The notes beneath the pieces are model-generated. The model saw nothing but the letters and a program-made list of their open reading frames with translations. It was not told where the DNA came from and ran no database searches. Made by a program: the position numbers and the translations under genes. Of a DNA stretch of 64,000 nt, positions 52,760 to 62,082 are shown one piece after another. The DNA lies in NCBI GenBank assembly GCA_944326545.1, contig CALVEH010000004.1, positions 206,484 through 270,483 on the forward strand, in the 5' to 3' direction. How positions within the stretch are numbered: position 1 is the stretch's first letter; every line of letters begins with the position of its first letter. This stretch comes from Candidatus Gastranaerophilales bacterium. GTDB lineage: Bacteria > Cyanobacteriota > Vampirovibrionia > Gastranaerophilales > Gastranaerophilaceae.

Positions 52760-52852
52760 TCGTTTTAGCATAATATTGCCAAATTGTGAATAAAATCAGG
52801 TTCTGTTTTTATTCAAGTTTCACGCAGCTAAAATTATGCTAAAATTGCAGGT

Positions 52853-54712
52853 ATGAGCATTCAAAAATCTGATTTACCAACAGAAGTAAAACAAACTTTG
52901 GCAATAATTCCGGAGTTGAGCGGTTCTTATCAATATTTTGATAAGGATGGCGAGATTATTTATGTTGGTAAAGCTAAAAATTTAAAAAAACGGGTTTACA
53001 GCTACTTTAACAAAAACCATGATTCTCCAAAGTTGAGAGTAATGGTTCCTCAAATTGCAAAAATTCAATTTATTGTAACAGATAGCGAGGTAGAAGCTCT
53101 TATACTTGAATCTCATCTTATTAAAAAGCACAAACCAAAATACAACGTGCTTTTAAAAGATGATAAAAAGTTTCCGTACTTTGTAATAACTGAGGAAGAA
53201 TACCCTCGGATAATTGTTGCTCGAAAATCCAATAAGAATAAAATTAAAGGCAAATATTTCGGTCCATATACAGATTCTCGGGCGATGTATTCTACTTTGG
53301 ATTTGATAAAAAAACTGTTCCCGTTAAAACAGTGCAAAAATCCAAAGTTCAAAGACCGTCCTTGTCTTTATTACCATATAGGCCGTTGCATGGCTCCTTG
53401 TCAGAGAATGATTTCTCCTGACGATTATAAAAATATTCTCAAAAACGTAGAACTCTTTTTAACGGGTAAACAAAAAGAACTTGTTGATGCTCTAAAAAAA
53501 GAGATGGAAAAATACGCCGCTGCAGAAGAGTTTGAAAAGGCCGCAAGATATCGTGACAGCTGGATGGATGTTCAAAAAACTATGGAACACCAAAAAGTTG
53601 TATTTGAAAATACAAGCATCAATCAAGATATTATTGCCGTTTATAACGAAAGCAATCTGTTTGTCGTGTCATTGCTTCAAATTCGTCAGGGCAGGCTTAC
53701 GGACAAAAAAGATTTTGAATTTTCTAATACCGAAGGCAACTTGTCTAACGAGTCAGAGGTTTTGACAACCTTCTTAAAAGAATACTATACAATGGCGTCA
53801 GAATTTGATATTCCAAATACAGTTGTGATTCCGAGATTGTTGGATAAAGAAGATATTGAACTTTATGCAAAGTGGCTTGAAACAACGGCTTCTAAAAAGG
53901 TAAAAATAACCGATACTCCTACAAAAAGAAATCTCGAACTTTTAAATCTCGCTCAAAAGAACGCAAAATTTTATTTTGAAAAGGTAAAACTTCAAAAGCT
54001 TACGGAAATCCAAAGAGATTACAACGAAGTCGGCAGCTATATACAAGAAAAACTCGGGCTGTCAAAATTCCCTTATGTTGTTGAATGTTTTGATATTTCT
54101 CACATTCAGGGTACAAATACTGTTGCATCAATGGTTACGTTTGAAAACGGTTTGCCTAAAAAATCAAGATACAGAAAATTCAAAGTTAAATCAACAGAAT
54201 CTAAACCTGACGATTTTAAATCCCTGCAAGAAGTTGTTGAAAGAAGATACTTTGGCAAACTGACAGAATCAATTCCGATGCCTGATTTAATAATTATAGA
54301 CGGTGGTAAAGGTCAACTGTCATCGGTTATGGAGATTTTTGAGGCGCATAATTTCCACCCTGATGTGGTCTCGCTTGCAAAAAGACTTGAAGAAGTTTTT
54401 AAACCTCACGAGTCAAACCCTGTTGTTTTTCCTATTAATTCACCTGCTTTATATTTTTTCCAAAGAATAAGAGACGAAGCTCACAGATTTGCGATTACTT
54501 TCCACAGACAATTAAGAGGCAAAAAGGCTACAGAATCAGTGCTTGATGAGATTAAAGGATTGTCTAAAGAAAACAAGGAAATACTAATGAAAGAGTTTAA
54601 AGACGTAAAGAAAATTTCTCAGGCAAGTTTTGAACAGCTTAAAGAAAAAATTCATACTCGTGCTGCAAAAGCTGTGTACAATTTTTTCAATCCTAACGTG
54701 CAGGTTGAATAG
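52853..54712 (+). CDS. uvrC: Excinuclease ABC subunit C
   Basis: Makes the two incisions around DNA lesions in nucleotide excision repair. The 619-residue protein has the GIY-YIG domain (GSYQYFDKDGEIIYVGKAKNLKKRVYSYF, about 23-51), the Cys-containing PLKQCKNPKFKDRPCLYYHIGRCMAPC, a UVR segment (ALKKEMEKYAAAEEFEKAARYRD), the RNase H-like endonuclease core (ECFDISHIQGTNTVASMVTFENG, DLIIIDGGKGQL, FAITFHRQLRGKK) and a C-terminal helix-hairpin-helix region. Length is normal. Confidence 0.97.
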   Translation: MSIQKSDLPTEVKQTLAIIPELSGSYQYFDKDGEIIYVGKAKNLKKRVYSYFNKNHDSPKLRVMVPQIAKIQFIVTDSEVEALILESHLIKKHKPKYNVLLKDDKKFPYFVITEEEYPRIIVARKSNKNKIKGKYFGPYTDSRAMYSTLDLIKKLFPLKQCKNPKFKDRPCLYYHIGRCMAPCQRMISPDDYKNILKNVELFLTGKQKELVDALKKEMEKYAAAEEFEKAARYRDSWMDVQKTMEHQKVVFENTSINQDIIAVYNESNLFVVSLLQIRQGRLTDKKDFEFSNTEGNLSNESEVLTTFLKEYYTMASEFDIPNTVVIPRLLDKEDIELYAKWLETTASKKVKITDTPTKRNLELLNLAQKNAKFYFEKVKLQKLTEIQRDYNEVGSYIQEKLGLSKFPYVVECFDISHIQGTNTVASMVTFENGLPKKSRYRKFKVKSTESKPDDFKSLQEVVERRYFGKLTESIPMPDLIIIDGGKGQLSSVMEIFEAHNFHPDVVSLAKRLEEVFKPHESNPVVFPINSPALYFFQRIRDEAHRFAITFHRQLRGKKATESVLDEIKGLSKENKEILMKEFKDVKKISQASFEQLKEKIHTRAAKAVYNFFNPNVQVE

Positions 54713-54733
54713 ATTGTGCAGTAAATTTATTGC

Positions 54734-56410
54734 TTAATCCACTGCAGGTATCTCTATCTTAAACTCAGTGCCTTTGCCTTTTTCCGACTCAAAAGAAATT
54801 TTGCCTTTGTGCTTTTCAACAATCTTTTGAGAAATGGCAAGCCCCAAACCTGTACCTATTTTTTTTGTAGTTGCACCTACGCTGAACATTTTGTCTTTTA
54901 TCTTGTCATCAATTCCTGAGCCTGTGTCTTTAATTTTTACAACAAGCATTTTATCAACAAGCTCTGTAGAAATTGTTATAGTGCCTTTGTCTTTTATGCT
55001 TTGACAAGCGTTTACCAAAATATTCATAAAAACCTGATTCAGCATATTCGGATAGCATTTAACCTGCGGAATATTTCCGTAATTTTTCACAACCTCTATT
55101 TTATTTTTTGTTTCGTGCTTAATTAATTCAAGCGTCAAATCAATTTCGTTATTAATATCTGCCGATTGCAAGTCTGATTCGTCCAACCTGACAAAACGCT
55201 TAAGGCTTTTAACTATTCCGCTGATTCTTTTTATTGCTTCTTTATCAATCTTGTTTATGTTTTGGATATTTTCAAGAAGCATTTTATTATCAGGTGATTG
55301 CTCAAGTTTTGAAATCATTTTGTTCAAAATATCATTGTTGGCATTTATTGAACCGAGAGGGGTGTTTATTTCGTGTGCAACACCTGCGACCAGTTGACCT
55401 AAGGATGCCATTTTTTCGGAATTAATAAGTTGCAGTTGAGTTTCTTTTAGCTCTTTGAGCGTATTTTCAAGCTCAAGATTTTTTTGTTTTACCTCTAAAA
55501 ACAACGAGGCCTGAACAATAGCCGATGCCAGCTGAGTTGCAATAGATTGCATAACATCGTTTTGAGAATCTTCAAAATATTTTTGTCCCGTATAAATCAT
55601 CAACAACCCGAGAATCTCATGCATTCTGTAAACAGGAACAATTATCCTGTTAACAGGTGCAGGATATGTAACCTCGCTATTTAGGTATTCTTTTATGCAA
55701 GAGTTAACTTTAATTTTTTTTGCTTGGATATTTCTGTTAGTATCGGAAGAGAATTCTACTTTTTCGCCGATAATTGATTCAAATTTTTCTGGGTAAACAG
55801 AGTTTATAAAAAAGTTTTTGTCCTTATATTGAACATAATAAACCTTGATTGCGCCAAGTAGGTTAAAAAGTTCTTTTAACGTTGAATTTATAATTTTATT
55901 AATGTCGATAGATTCTCTTATAACGTTAGAAACCCTGTGCATAAGAGCAAGTTTTATCGTTTGTGTTTGTGCTTGAGCTTGAAGGTTTGCGTATTGTTTG
56001 TTTTCTTCCACAAGATTTAGGTACTGTTGTCTTATGAATGCGTATTTTTTCTCAGTTTCTTCATACAAAATATCGTTTGTAATGTTTTTAAAAATAAGGA
56101 CCTTGTTGTCTTTATCGTTAAACGATGTTATCTGAAAAATCAGTTGTTCTTTTGTTTTTTGATAAGAAGAAATAGCCGTAAAACTTTCTTTAGAATATAC
56201 AGCAAAGTTTACCGGATTTGATGAGAGCAACTTGTCAGAATCCAAAACGCAAACATCAAAAGAAAAATAGTTTGCAAACTTTTCAAGATTTTTTACGTTA
56301 CCAAAAGTCTTTACAAAAGCAGGGTTTTTAAAAAGAATTCTCTGTTTTGAATCGAGAATCAAAATCGCCGTGCAAAAATTGTTGTAAAGACTAAAATCAA
56401 CGCCGCTCAT
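54734..56410 (-). CDS. Sensor histidine kinase with PAS and GAF domains
   Basis: The 558-residue soluble kinase has no membrane segment. A PAS-like domain (about 8-110, ILDSKQRILFKNPAFVKTFG) and a GAF domain (about 150-310) are joined by a coiled coil to a HisKA motif (LGQLVAGVAHEINTPLGSINAN, H about 348). The HATPase follows with MNILVNACQSIKDKG, VKIKDTGSGIDDKI and GTGLGLAISQKIVEKHKGKI. It probably senses a cytoplasmic signal through GAF. No response regulator is adjacent. It ends 22 bases from the converging uvrC. Confidence 0.93.
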   Translation of the reverse strand: MSGVDFSLYNNFCTAILILDSKQRILFKNPAFVKTFGNVKNLEKFANYFSFDVCVLDSDKLLSSNPVNFAVYSKESFTAISSYQKTKEQLIFQITSFNDKDNKVLIFKNITNDILYEETEKKYAFIRQQYLNLVEENKQYANLQAQAQTQTIKLALMHRVSNVIRESIDINKIINSTLKELFNLLGAIKVYYVQYKDKNFFINSVYPEKFESIIGEKVEFSSDTNRNIQAKKIKVNSCIKEYLNSEVTYPAPVNRIIVPVYRMHEILGLLMIYTGQKYFEDSQNDVMQSIATQLASAIVQASLFLEVKQKNLELENTLKELKETQLQLINSEKMASLGQLVAGVAHEINTPLGSINANNDILNKMISKLEQSPDNKMLLENIQNINKIDKEAIKRISGIVKSLKRFVRLDESDLQSADINNEIDLTLELIKHETKNKIEVVKNYGNIPQVKCYPNMLNQVFMNILVNACQSIKDKGTITISTELVDKMLVVKIKDTGSGIDDKIKDKMFSVGATTKKIGTGLGLAISQKIVEKHKGKISFESEKGKGTEFKIEIPAVD

Positions 56411-56427
56411 AATTACATATTAACATT

Positions 56428-56889
56428 TTATTGAAGAATCAAAAAATGTATTACATAAGATACAAAAATACCCAAAAGCGCACCCATAAAAACTTCTAAA
56501 GGGGTGTGACCCAAGAGTTCTTTGAGTTTTTCGCCTGCTGCAGAAGGTCTGTGAGCATAAAACTCTTCCATTACTCTGTTCATAGTTGCAGCAATTTTAC
56601 CTGCAGAACGTCTGATACCTGCAGCGTCATACATTACAACAAATGCATAACCCAATGCAACGGCAAAGATAATAGAATTAAGCCCTTCATTATAGCCAAC
56701 AGTCATAGAAAGAGCTATTACGCCTGCACTGTGAGAGCTTGGCATACCGCCTGTAGTTGTAAATATTTTAAAGTTAACTTTTTTGTGAACAATCAAAAAA
56801 TAAATAAATTTTAAAAGCTGTGCTATCATTGCGGCAATAAATGCATTGCCTAAAACCTCAATAGCAGTACCAGTTTCGTACATTAACAA
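56428..56889 (-). CDS. Divergent PAP2-family membrane protein (DUF212)
   Basis: The 153 residues include FTTTGGMPSSHSAGVIALSMTVGYNEGL (about 45-72) with the conserved GGMPSSHS signature of the DUF212/acid-phosphatase-related family, and RRSAGKIAATMNRVMEE and HTPLEVFMGALLGIFVSYVIHF. It has four membrane segments. It probably acts on a prenyl or lipid diphosphate, which fits the neighbouring prenyl synthase gene. Its start overlaps the ispA 3' end by 7 bases. Confidence 0.9.
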   Translation of the reverse strand: MLMYETGTAIEVLGNAFIAAMIAQLLKFIYFLIVHKKVNFKIFTTTGGMPSSHSAGVIALSMTVGYNEGLNSIIFAVALGYAFVVMYDAAGIRRSAGKIAATMNRVMEEFYAHRPSAAGEKLKELLGHTPLEVFMGALLGIFVSYVIHFLILQ

Positions 56890-57770
56890 ACCCTTTCTGA
56901 GATACTCTTCACAACCCCCGTCAAAACATCTGACTTTATGTTGTTCTCTTCTAATATATCACAAGCAGCCTTGCAAAGGGAAGCCACTTGTTTTTTAGAT
57001 TCTTCAAGTCCGTAAAAGCTTATATAAGTAACTTTTTGCTCTTTTGCATCTTTACCGGGGGTTTTGCCAAGCTCTTCAAGAGTAGAAGTAACATCAAGGA
57101 TATCATCCATAATCTGGAATGCAAGCCCCATTTTTTCGGCGAACATAGTTAACGCATCAATTGTCTTTTGGTCAGCATTACCCAAAATTGCACCTGTTCT
57201 AACAGAAAGTTTAAACAATGCACCTGTTTTATTTTCGTGGATAAAGTTTAGAGTTTTTTTATCGATTTGTTTGCCTTCAGAATCTATATCAACCACCTGA
57301 CCTGCAATAAGTTTTTCTGAGCCTGCGCTCACTAAAAACTCTTCCAAAACTTTTAAAACCTTGTCTTTAGAAACACTGTCAGGAGTTTTTTGAATAATAA
57401 CCTGTGGCGCAAAAGACAACAAAGCATCCCCTGCTAACACGGCAGTAGATTCGCTGAATTTTTTGTGGTTTGTGAGTTTGCCTCTGCGGTAGTCGTCATT
57501 ATCCATACAAGGCAAGTCGTCGTGAATAAGGCTTTGAGTATGCAGCATTTCTATAGCACAAGCAGTTGGGATTGCCTGTTCATAAGAACCTGAAAGAACT
57601 TTGCAGGTTTCCAAACACAACATAGGACGCAATCTTTTTCCGCCGGCAAGTACTGAGTATCTCATAGATTCCCATATCTCTTGCGGATATTTTACGGGTA
57701 AAAATTCATCAAGTTTTTGTTCAATAAGTTTTATGTAATCTTCAAACTGTTTTTTTACGGATTGTTCCAT
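56883..57770 (-). CDS. ispA: Short-chain isoprenyl diphosphate synthase (farnesyl/geranylgeranyl type)
   Basis: Elongates C5 units to C15 or C20 diphosphates. The 295-residue protein contains YSVLAGGKRLRPML, the first aspartate-rich motif in LIHDDLPCMDNDDYRRGK (DDxxxxD), and the second motif QIMDDILD. GKDAKEQKVTYISFYGLEESK is in the C-terminal third. Chain length cannot be fixed from sequence alone. It overlaps rsgA by one base and the PAP2-like gene by 7 bases, so the three are an operon. Confidence 0.95.
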   Translation of the reverse strand: MEQSVKKQFEDYIKLIEQKLDEFLPVKYPQEIWESMRYSVLAGGKRLRPMLCLETCKVLSGSYEQAIPTACAIEMLHTQSLIHDDLPCMDNDDYRRGKLTNHKKFSESTAVLAGDALLSFAPQVIIQKTPDSVSKDKVLKVLEEFLVSAGSEKLIAGQVVDIDSEGKQIDKKTLNFIHENKTGALFKLSVRTGAILGNADQKTIDALTMFAEKMGLAFQIMDDILDVTSTLEELGKTPGKDAKEQKVTYISFYGLEESKKQVASLCKAACDILEENNIKSDVLTGVVKSISERVC

Positions 57771-58786
57771 TATTCGTGTATTTCCTTATCTATTTCCTGA
57801 TTGCTTTTGCGTCTTGATATTTGACGTTTTTTGCTGCTTATTTTAGTAATTTCTTTGTTATGAACTATTTTGGAGCGTGATTCTGTTTTCTTTCCGCCGT
57901 AGGTTACTTGTTTTTTGTATTCTTTAGCTTCTTTTACAAACTGCAAATAACTTTCATATCTTGTTTTATCTATCAACTCCGGATGTTCGATTATTTGACA
58001 GCCTGTTTCGTGCTCGTGAATACAATCAGAAAACTTGCATGCGCCGTATTCGTTTTGAATTTTTACTATCTCTCTAAACAAAAGCCCAACTTGAGCAGGC
58101 ATTAAAAAATCAAATTTTAATTGGCTAAACCCAGGGGTGTCAACGATACGAGATTCGTTTTCAAGAGTGATAATCTCACAGTGTCTTGTTGTGTGGGTGC
58201 CTCGTTCGGTTTTTTCCGATACTTGTTTTGTTTTTAAGTTCAAATCAGGGCGGATTGCGTTTATCAAAGATGATTTGCCTACCCCTGACGAACCGCATAG
58301 CACTGTTATTTTGTTTTGCAAAAGTTTTTTAAACTCATCAATACCGTTGCCTTCAAGAGCTGAAGTGAAAATAATATTGTAATTTAGCGGAACATAAATA
58401 TCTTTTATTTTTGCAATAATTTCTTCTTCGCCTTCAAGGTCATTTTTGTTAAAACACAACACGGGGTGCAGGTCGTAATACTCACAAAAAGCGAGGTATC
58501 TGTTCAATTGTTCAAAGTCCAAGTCGGGTTCTTTTATTGCAGAAACTATAATAACCTGATTTATGTTTGCAACTTTAGGGCGCGGGATGTAGCTTTCTCT
58601 TTGCAAAACTTTTGAAACAAATGCTTGTTTAGAGTTTTCGTTAAGTTGTTCAAGCTCGACAAAATCACCAACGACGATAGAATCTTTTCTTTTTTTTAAA
58701 ACATCACGAATTTTACACTCATACTCGCCTTGTGCAGTATTAACGTAATAAAAATCAGAATGTATTTTAAAAATCTGCCCCTTCAT
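57770..58786 (-). CDS. rsgA: Ribosome small-subunit GTPase RsgA
   Basis: A circularly permuted GTPase that helps 30S maturation. The 338-residue protein has an OB-fold N-terminus, the G4 motif FNKND (about 120-125), the G1 motif GSSGVGKSSLINAI (about 165-178), a TTRH-type G2 (GTHTTRHCEI) and the G3 motif DTPGF. A zinc knuckle follows in CKFSDCIHEHETGCQI. The tail (RSKIVHNKEITKISSKKRQISRRKSNQ) is basic. It is the first gene of the rsgA-ispA-PAP2 operon. Confidence 0.96.
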   Translation of the reverse strand: MKGQIFKIHSDFYYVNTAQGEYECKIRDVLKKRKDSIVVGDFVELEQLNENSKQAFVSKVLQRESYIPRPKVANINQVIIVSAIKEPDLDFEQLNRYLAFCEYYDLHPVLCFNKNDLEGEEEIIAKIKDIYVPLNYNIIFTSALEGNGIDEFKKLLQNKITVLCGSSGVGKSSLINAIRPDLNLKTKQVSEKTERGTHTTRHCEIITLENESRIVDTPGFSQLKFDFLMPAQVGLLFREIVKIQNEYGACKFSDCIHEHETGCQIIEHPELIDKTRYESYLQFVKEAKEYKKQVTYGGKKTESRSKIVHNKEITKISSKKRQISRRKSNQEIDKEIHE

Positions 58787-58841
58787 TCTACTGATTATAA
58801 CTCAAGGAGTATCAAGGGTAAATGATTATCAGATAATTTGG

Positions 58842-60254
58842 TTAGATAAAGTAAAAATCTCTCAAATTTTTAAACAAATCACTAGCGCTCACTTGTCCTT
58901 CAATAAGCCCAAAGACAGGTGGTGTTTTTTTGTTTTTATTTTTAAAATTTAATTGAATATCCGTTTTGACGGTATTGTACTCATCTGTAGCATAAACTCT
59001 GCCGTTTGCATCTACAAAAACGCTGCCGATATATCCCGCGTGATTTGTAAGAATTGTTTTTGGATGTGAATGGTTGAGCTTGTGCAGCTTCATAGATTCT
59101 TTTAAATCTTCATCGTTTTCGTCAAGCAGATTTTCCAAACGGCCTGTTGCACCAAGTGCACCTGTTTTGATTTCATTTACTATAAAATCAAATTTATCGA
59201 GATTATCTGTAATAGACTTTGGAGTACAAGACGGGTCATTTTTATATTTTTCTTCAAGTTTGTCTCTTATTTCCTTGATTAATTCTTGTTGCGCATCACG
59301 TTTGTACAATTCATTACCTGATGATTCGTTACTTAAAGCTCTGTTTAAAACCATCACGTTCTGCAAAGGAATAAGCGTATAAAAAACATTGGCCATTCTG
59401 TCAGTGTAAAGTTCTCGGAATTTTTTTGCTCTTTTAGGGTCAGAGTTTATGTATTCAACATATTTTGAATTAAGCTTGTGAAAAGGATTTAAAGAAATAT
59501 TGAAGATAAAATTTTGATGGCCTTCATCATATTGCTTATTGATACATTCTACATATCTTTGAGCGCGTTCCTGTATTTTTTTGTTTTTAGGTGTCCATCC
59601 CGATGTATCAAATAAGGTATTACAATTCAAATCTTGCTTAATTTTTTGGGAAATATCAATCATGTCATATTCTTTGCCGTTTTTGTCTTGCAAAACAATT
59701 TCCATTGAATCTGCATCAACAAAAGGTGCGATAGTTTTTCTTGGGAACGGGGCTAAATTACTTACGTTTTTGTGCATACGGTTCGCAAACTCTTTAATTC
59801 CTTCAGTCAGGCTGCAAAAATCTTCCCAACTCATTTTTGTAATTGTTTCCGTATCACCTTTTTTTACGTGGAAAGGTTTTGCGTCCGCATAACAATGAAC
59901 ACAACCGTTTGAACAAGTACGTGACGTACATATAGCGTGAAGACAAGATACTAAAATAATAACTTGTTTTATATTCAAGCCTTCAAAAACTTTTATTCCG
60001 TATTGAATACCCTCCAGTTTTGATAAATCATAGGCACCTAGAGGAATATGTTTGTTATCAAGCCCGTCAACATATTTTTGAGCTTGTTTGTATTTTTCAA
60101 ATTTTTTGTTATCAACAATCGCCTGTTTATCAATAATCTGAGCAAAAGAAGGCAATGCAGTCGAATTCGTTGTCTTTGAGGTTACGCTGCTTTGGCTTTC
60201 TTGTTGAGTATTAAAAGTTTTTAACGTTGGGGGATGACAATTTGTTATTTTCAT
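58842..60254 (-). CDS. Unusual radical SAM-like protein
   Basis: The 470-residue protein carries a CX3CX2C motif (C114, C118 and C121 in TCSNGCVHCYADAKPF), the radical SAM cluster signature with the common YA after the last Cys, plus C104 and C109 just upstream. GWTPKNKK (about 240) and IFNISLNPFHKLN (about 270) may be barrel strands. The C-terminal half, with LGATGRLENLLDEND, HAGYIGSVFVDANGRVYATDEYNT and FGLIEGQVSASDL, resembles the accessory end of a radical SAM enzyme. The N-terminal 45 residues are Ser/Thr/Gln-rich and lineage-type. The substrate is unknown. It stands alone. Confidence 0.75.
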   Translation of the reverse strand: MKITNCHPPTLKTFNTQQESQSSVTSKTTNSTALPSFAQIIDKQAIVDNKKFEKYKQAQKYVDGLDNKHIPLGAYDLSKLEGIQYGIKVFEGLNIKQVIILVSCLHAICTSRTCSNGCVHCYADAKPFHVKKGDTETITKMSWEDFCSLTEGIKEFANRMHKNVSNLAPFPRKTIAPFVDADSMEIVLQDKNGKEYDMIDISQKIKQDLNCNTLFDTSGWTPKNKKIQERAQRYVECINKQYDEGHQNFIFNISLNPFHKLNSKYVEYINSDPKRAKKFRELYTDRMANVFYTLIPLQNVMVLNRALSNESSGNELYKRDAQQELIKEIRDKLEEKYKNDPSCTPKSITDNLDKFDFIVNEIKTGALGATGRLENLLDENDEDLKESMKLHKLNHSHPKTILTNHAGYIGSVFVDANGRVYATDEYNTVKTDIQLNFKNKNKKTPPVFGLIEGQVSASDLFKNLRDFYFI

Positions 60255-60398
60255 AAATAATTTGGCTTTCTTTTTTTTAAAACAGCTAAAAGGATTTTTT
60301 GCCTTAAAGTCGGAAATTGCATTAACAATTCTTAAAAAAATAGCAAAATTTTTTATCAGAAGCTTTAAAATAGAATAAATGTAATTGAAGGAGAATAT

Positions 60399-60746
60399 AT
60401 GATAGATAAGGTATCTTTTGGTTCAAAGGTAACACTTCCAATCAGCCATGGTGTTTCTGTAAACGATTGTTGTTCAGAAAAAGACATGGAACTTATTCAT
60501 AAAGAAATAGAAAGATTAGAAAATGACGGCAGAGACGATAAAGTTTCTATCTACGTTGTTGACCCTAACTATTTTATAGAAATGCCAAGCCTCGCTATGA
60601 GAGTTTATCGTAAAGAAGACGGCGTTATGAAAATGGGAAAATCTGACAGCTCTGTTATTTTGGAAGATTTGCCTAAAAGATACGAAGAAGCCGTAAAAAA
60701 TCTTAAACCGATGAAAGATACTAAATTAACGGAATACATTGTTTAG
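60399..60746 (+). CDS. Lineage-specific hypothetical with SFGSK leader motif
   Basis: The 115 residues begin MIDKVSFGSKVTLPISHG, sharing the short S-F-G-S-K motif with other hypotheticals in this window. The rest is mixed alpha/beta (DDKVSIYVVDPNYFIEMPSLAMRVYRKEDGV). GAAGGAGAATAT precedes the ATG. It converges on the Fic gene, 5 bases away. The function is unknown. Confidence 0.7.
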   Translation: MIDKVSFGSKVTLPISHGVSVNDCCSEKDMELIHKEIERLENDGRDDKVSIYVVDPNYFIEMPSLAMRVYRKEDGVMKMGKSDSSVILEDLPKRYEEAVKNLKPMKDTKLTEYIV

Positions 60747-60751
60747 ATTCA

Positions 60752-61933
60752 TTATCTTAAATAATCTGTATTGAAAATATCCAAATACTTTTTAAAAGTA
60801 TAGGTCTTGTTACGTTTTTTGTTGTTAACTTCCAAAATGCCAAGTTTTACAAAAGACTTTAACAGATTGTTTGCATTTTGATAATCAGTTTTTAAAATCT
60901 CTGCCACACCTTTGGCACTGACATAAGGATATTTGTACAAATTTTTCAACAATGAGTTTGCACTGATGTGTGAACGAACAAGCCTTTGAATTTTTTCTTC
61001 GCACTCATTATTCAAATCATCAATATTTTTTAACAGAACTACAGAATATTTTGCAGTATCGCAAACCCCTTCAAGAAAATATCTTATCCATTGATTCAGG
61101 TCATTATTTTCTCTTACAAGACTTAAGGCATCGTAGTATTGTTTTCTGTTTCTTTCAAAATATTTTGATAAATACAATGTCGGAAGCTCAAGCAATCCGC
61201 TGTCAACCAGCTGCAACATTAATATCAAGCGTCCTATTCTTCCGTTTCCGTCAAGAAAAGGGTGTATAGTCTCAAACTGATAGTGGCAAATTGCAATTTT
61301 TATCAAATCAGGAACATAAATTTCATCATTATGCCAAAAGCTTTCAAAGTCTGATAAGAGTTCGTTTATCATATCAGCTGGCGGAGGAACAAATACAGCC
61401 GTAGAAGGCATATTGCCGCCTATCCAGTTTTGCGATTTTCTGAACTCTCCCGGTTGTTTGTTTTGTCCACGACCTTTAAACAGCAAATCACTGTGTGCTT
61501 CTTTAATCAGACGAGTACAAAATGGCAAAGTTTCGCAGTCAATTTTTTCATAAGATTCAAGTATATTTTTTACACCTGTCAAACGTCTGTATGAACGCAT
61601 TAGAGAAAATAAATAATTTGTTACTTCTCTTTTTTCGTCACGACGTTCGGGCAATATTTCTTCATCAGGAGCAACAGCCTCGTTGAGAGTAATCTTTGTC
61701 CCCTCTATTTTATTTGAAAAAGTTGCCTCATCCATGGCAAGCATATATAAAAAGAAGAAAATATTGGGCAAGTTTTTTGAATAAGCATTTAGTTCACCTA
61801 TATATCGACTTGCTTTTTCAAGCAGTGAAAGAATTTTAGGGTCATTGCAAATAAACTCTCTATTAATCTTTGACGGCACAAATGCCTTGTAACCGTCGCA
61901 TTGAATATAATGTCCTTTTTCAAATTTATCCAT
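60752..61933 (-). CDS. Fic family protein with inhibitory helix and winged-helix tail
   Basis: The 393-residue protein has the catalytic Fic motif H224-P-F-L-D-G-N-G-R-I-G-R234, a flap region (GGNMPSTAVFVPPP) and the class II N-terminal inhibitory motif S73-N-K-I-E77-G78. The C-terminal 100 residues form a winged helix (GVAEILKTDYQNANNLLKSFVKLGILE). Fic enzymes AMPylate or otherwise modify target hydroxyls; these class II forms are usually autoinhibited. A palindrome lies ahead of the gene and could be its own operator. Confidence 0.93.
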   Translation of the reverse strand: MDKFEKGHYIQCDGYKAFVPSKINREFICNDPKILSLLEKASRYIGELNAYSKNLPNIFFFLYMLAMDEATFSNKIEGTKITLNEAVAPDEEILPERRDEKREVTNYLFSLMRSYRRLTGVKNILESYEKIDCETLPFCTRLIKEAHSDLLFKGRGQNKQPGEFRKSQNWIGGNMPSTAVFVPPPADMINELLSDFESFWHNDEIYVPDLIKIAICHYQFETIHPFLDGNGRIGRLILMLQLVDSGLLELPTLYLSKYFERNRKQYYDALSLVRENNDLNQWIRYFLEGVCDTAKYSVVLLKNIDDLNNECEEKIQRLVRSHISANSLLKNLYKYPYVSAKGVAEILKTDYQNANNLLKSFVKLGILEVNNKKRNKTYTFKKYLDIFNTDYLR

Positions 61934-61987
61934 AATATATCGATTGCCTTTTAACTAAAGAACGCAGTTATTATAAGTATAACACAT

Positions 61988-62021
61988 TAATTTATAACAA
62001 CAACCGGTTTATTATAAATTA
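61988..62021. promoter_or_regulatory. Palindromic operator candidate upstream of fic
   Basis: TAATTTATAA and TTATAAATTA are perfect 10-base inverted arms separated by 14 bases containing AACCGGTTT. It is 55-88 bases ahead of the Fic start and could be bound by the Fic C-terminal winged helix. Confidence 0.45.
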
Positions 62022-62082
62022 AAAGCATTTGTTTATAACAAACAGATATTTGATATATATATAGCTTATAAATTATATTAAT

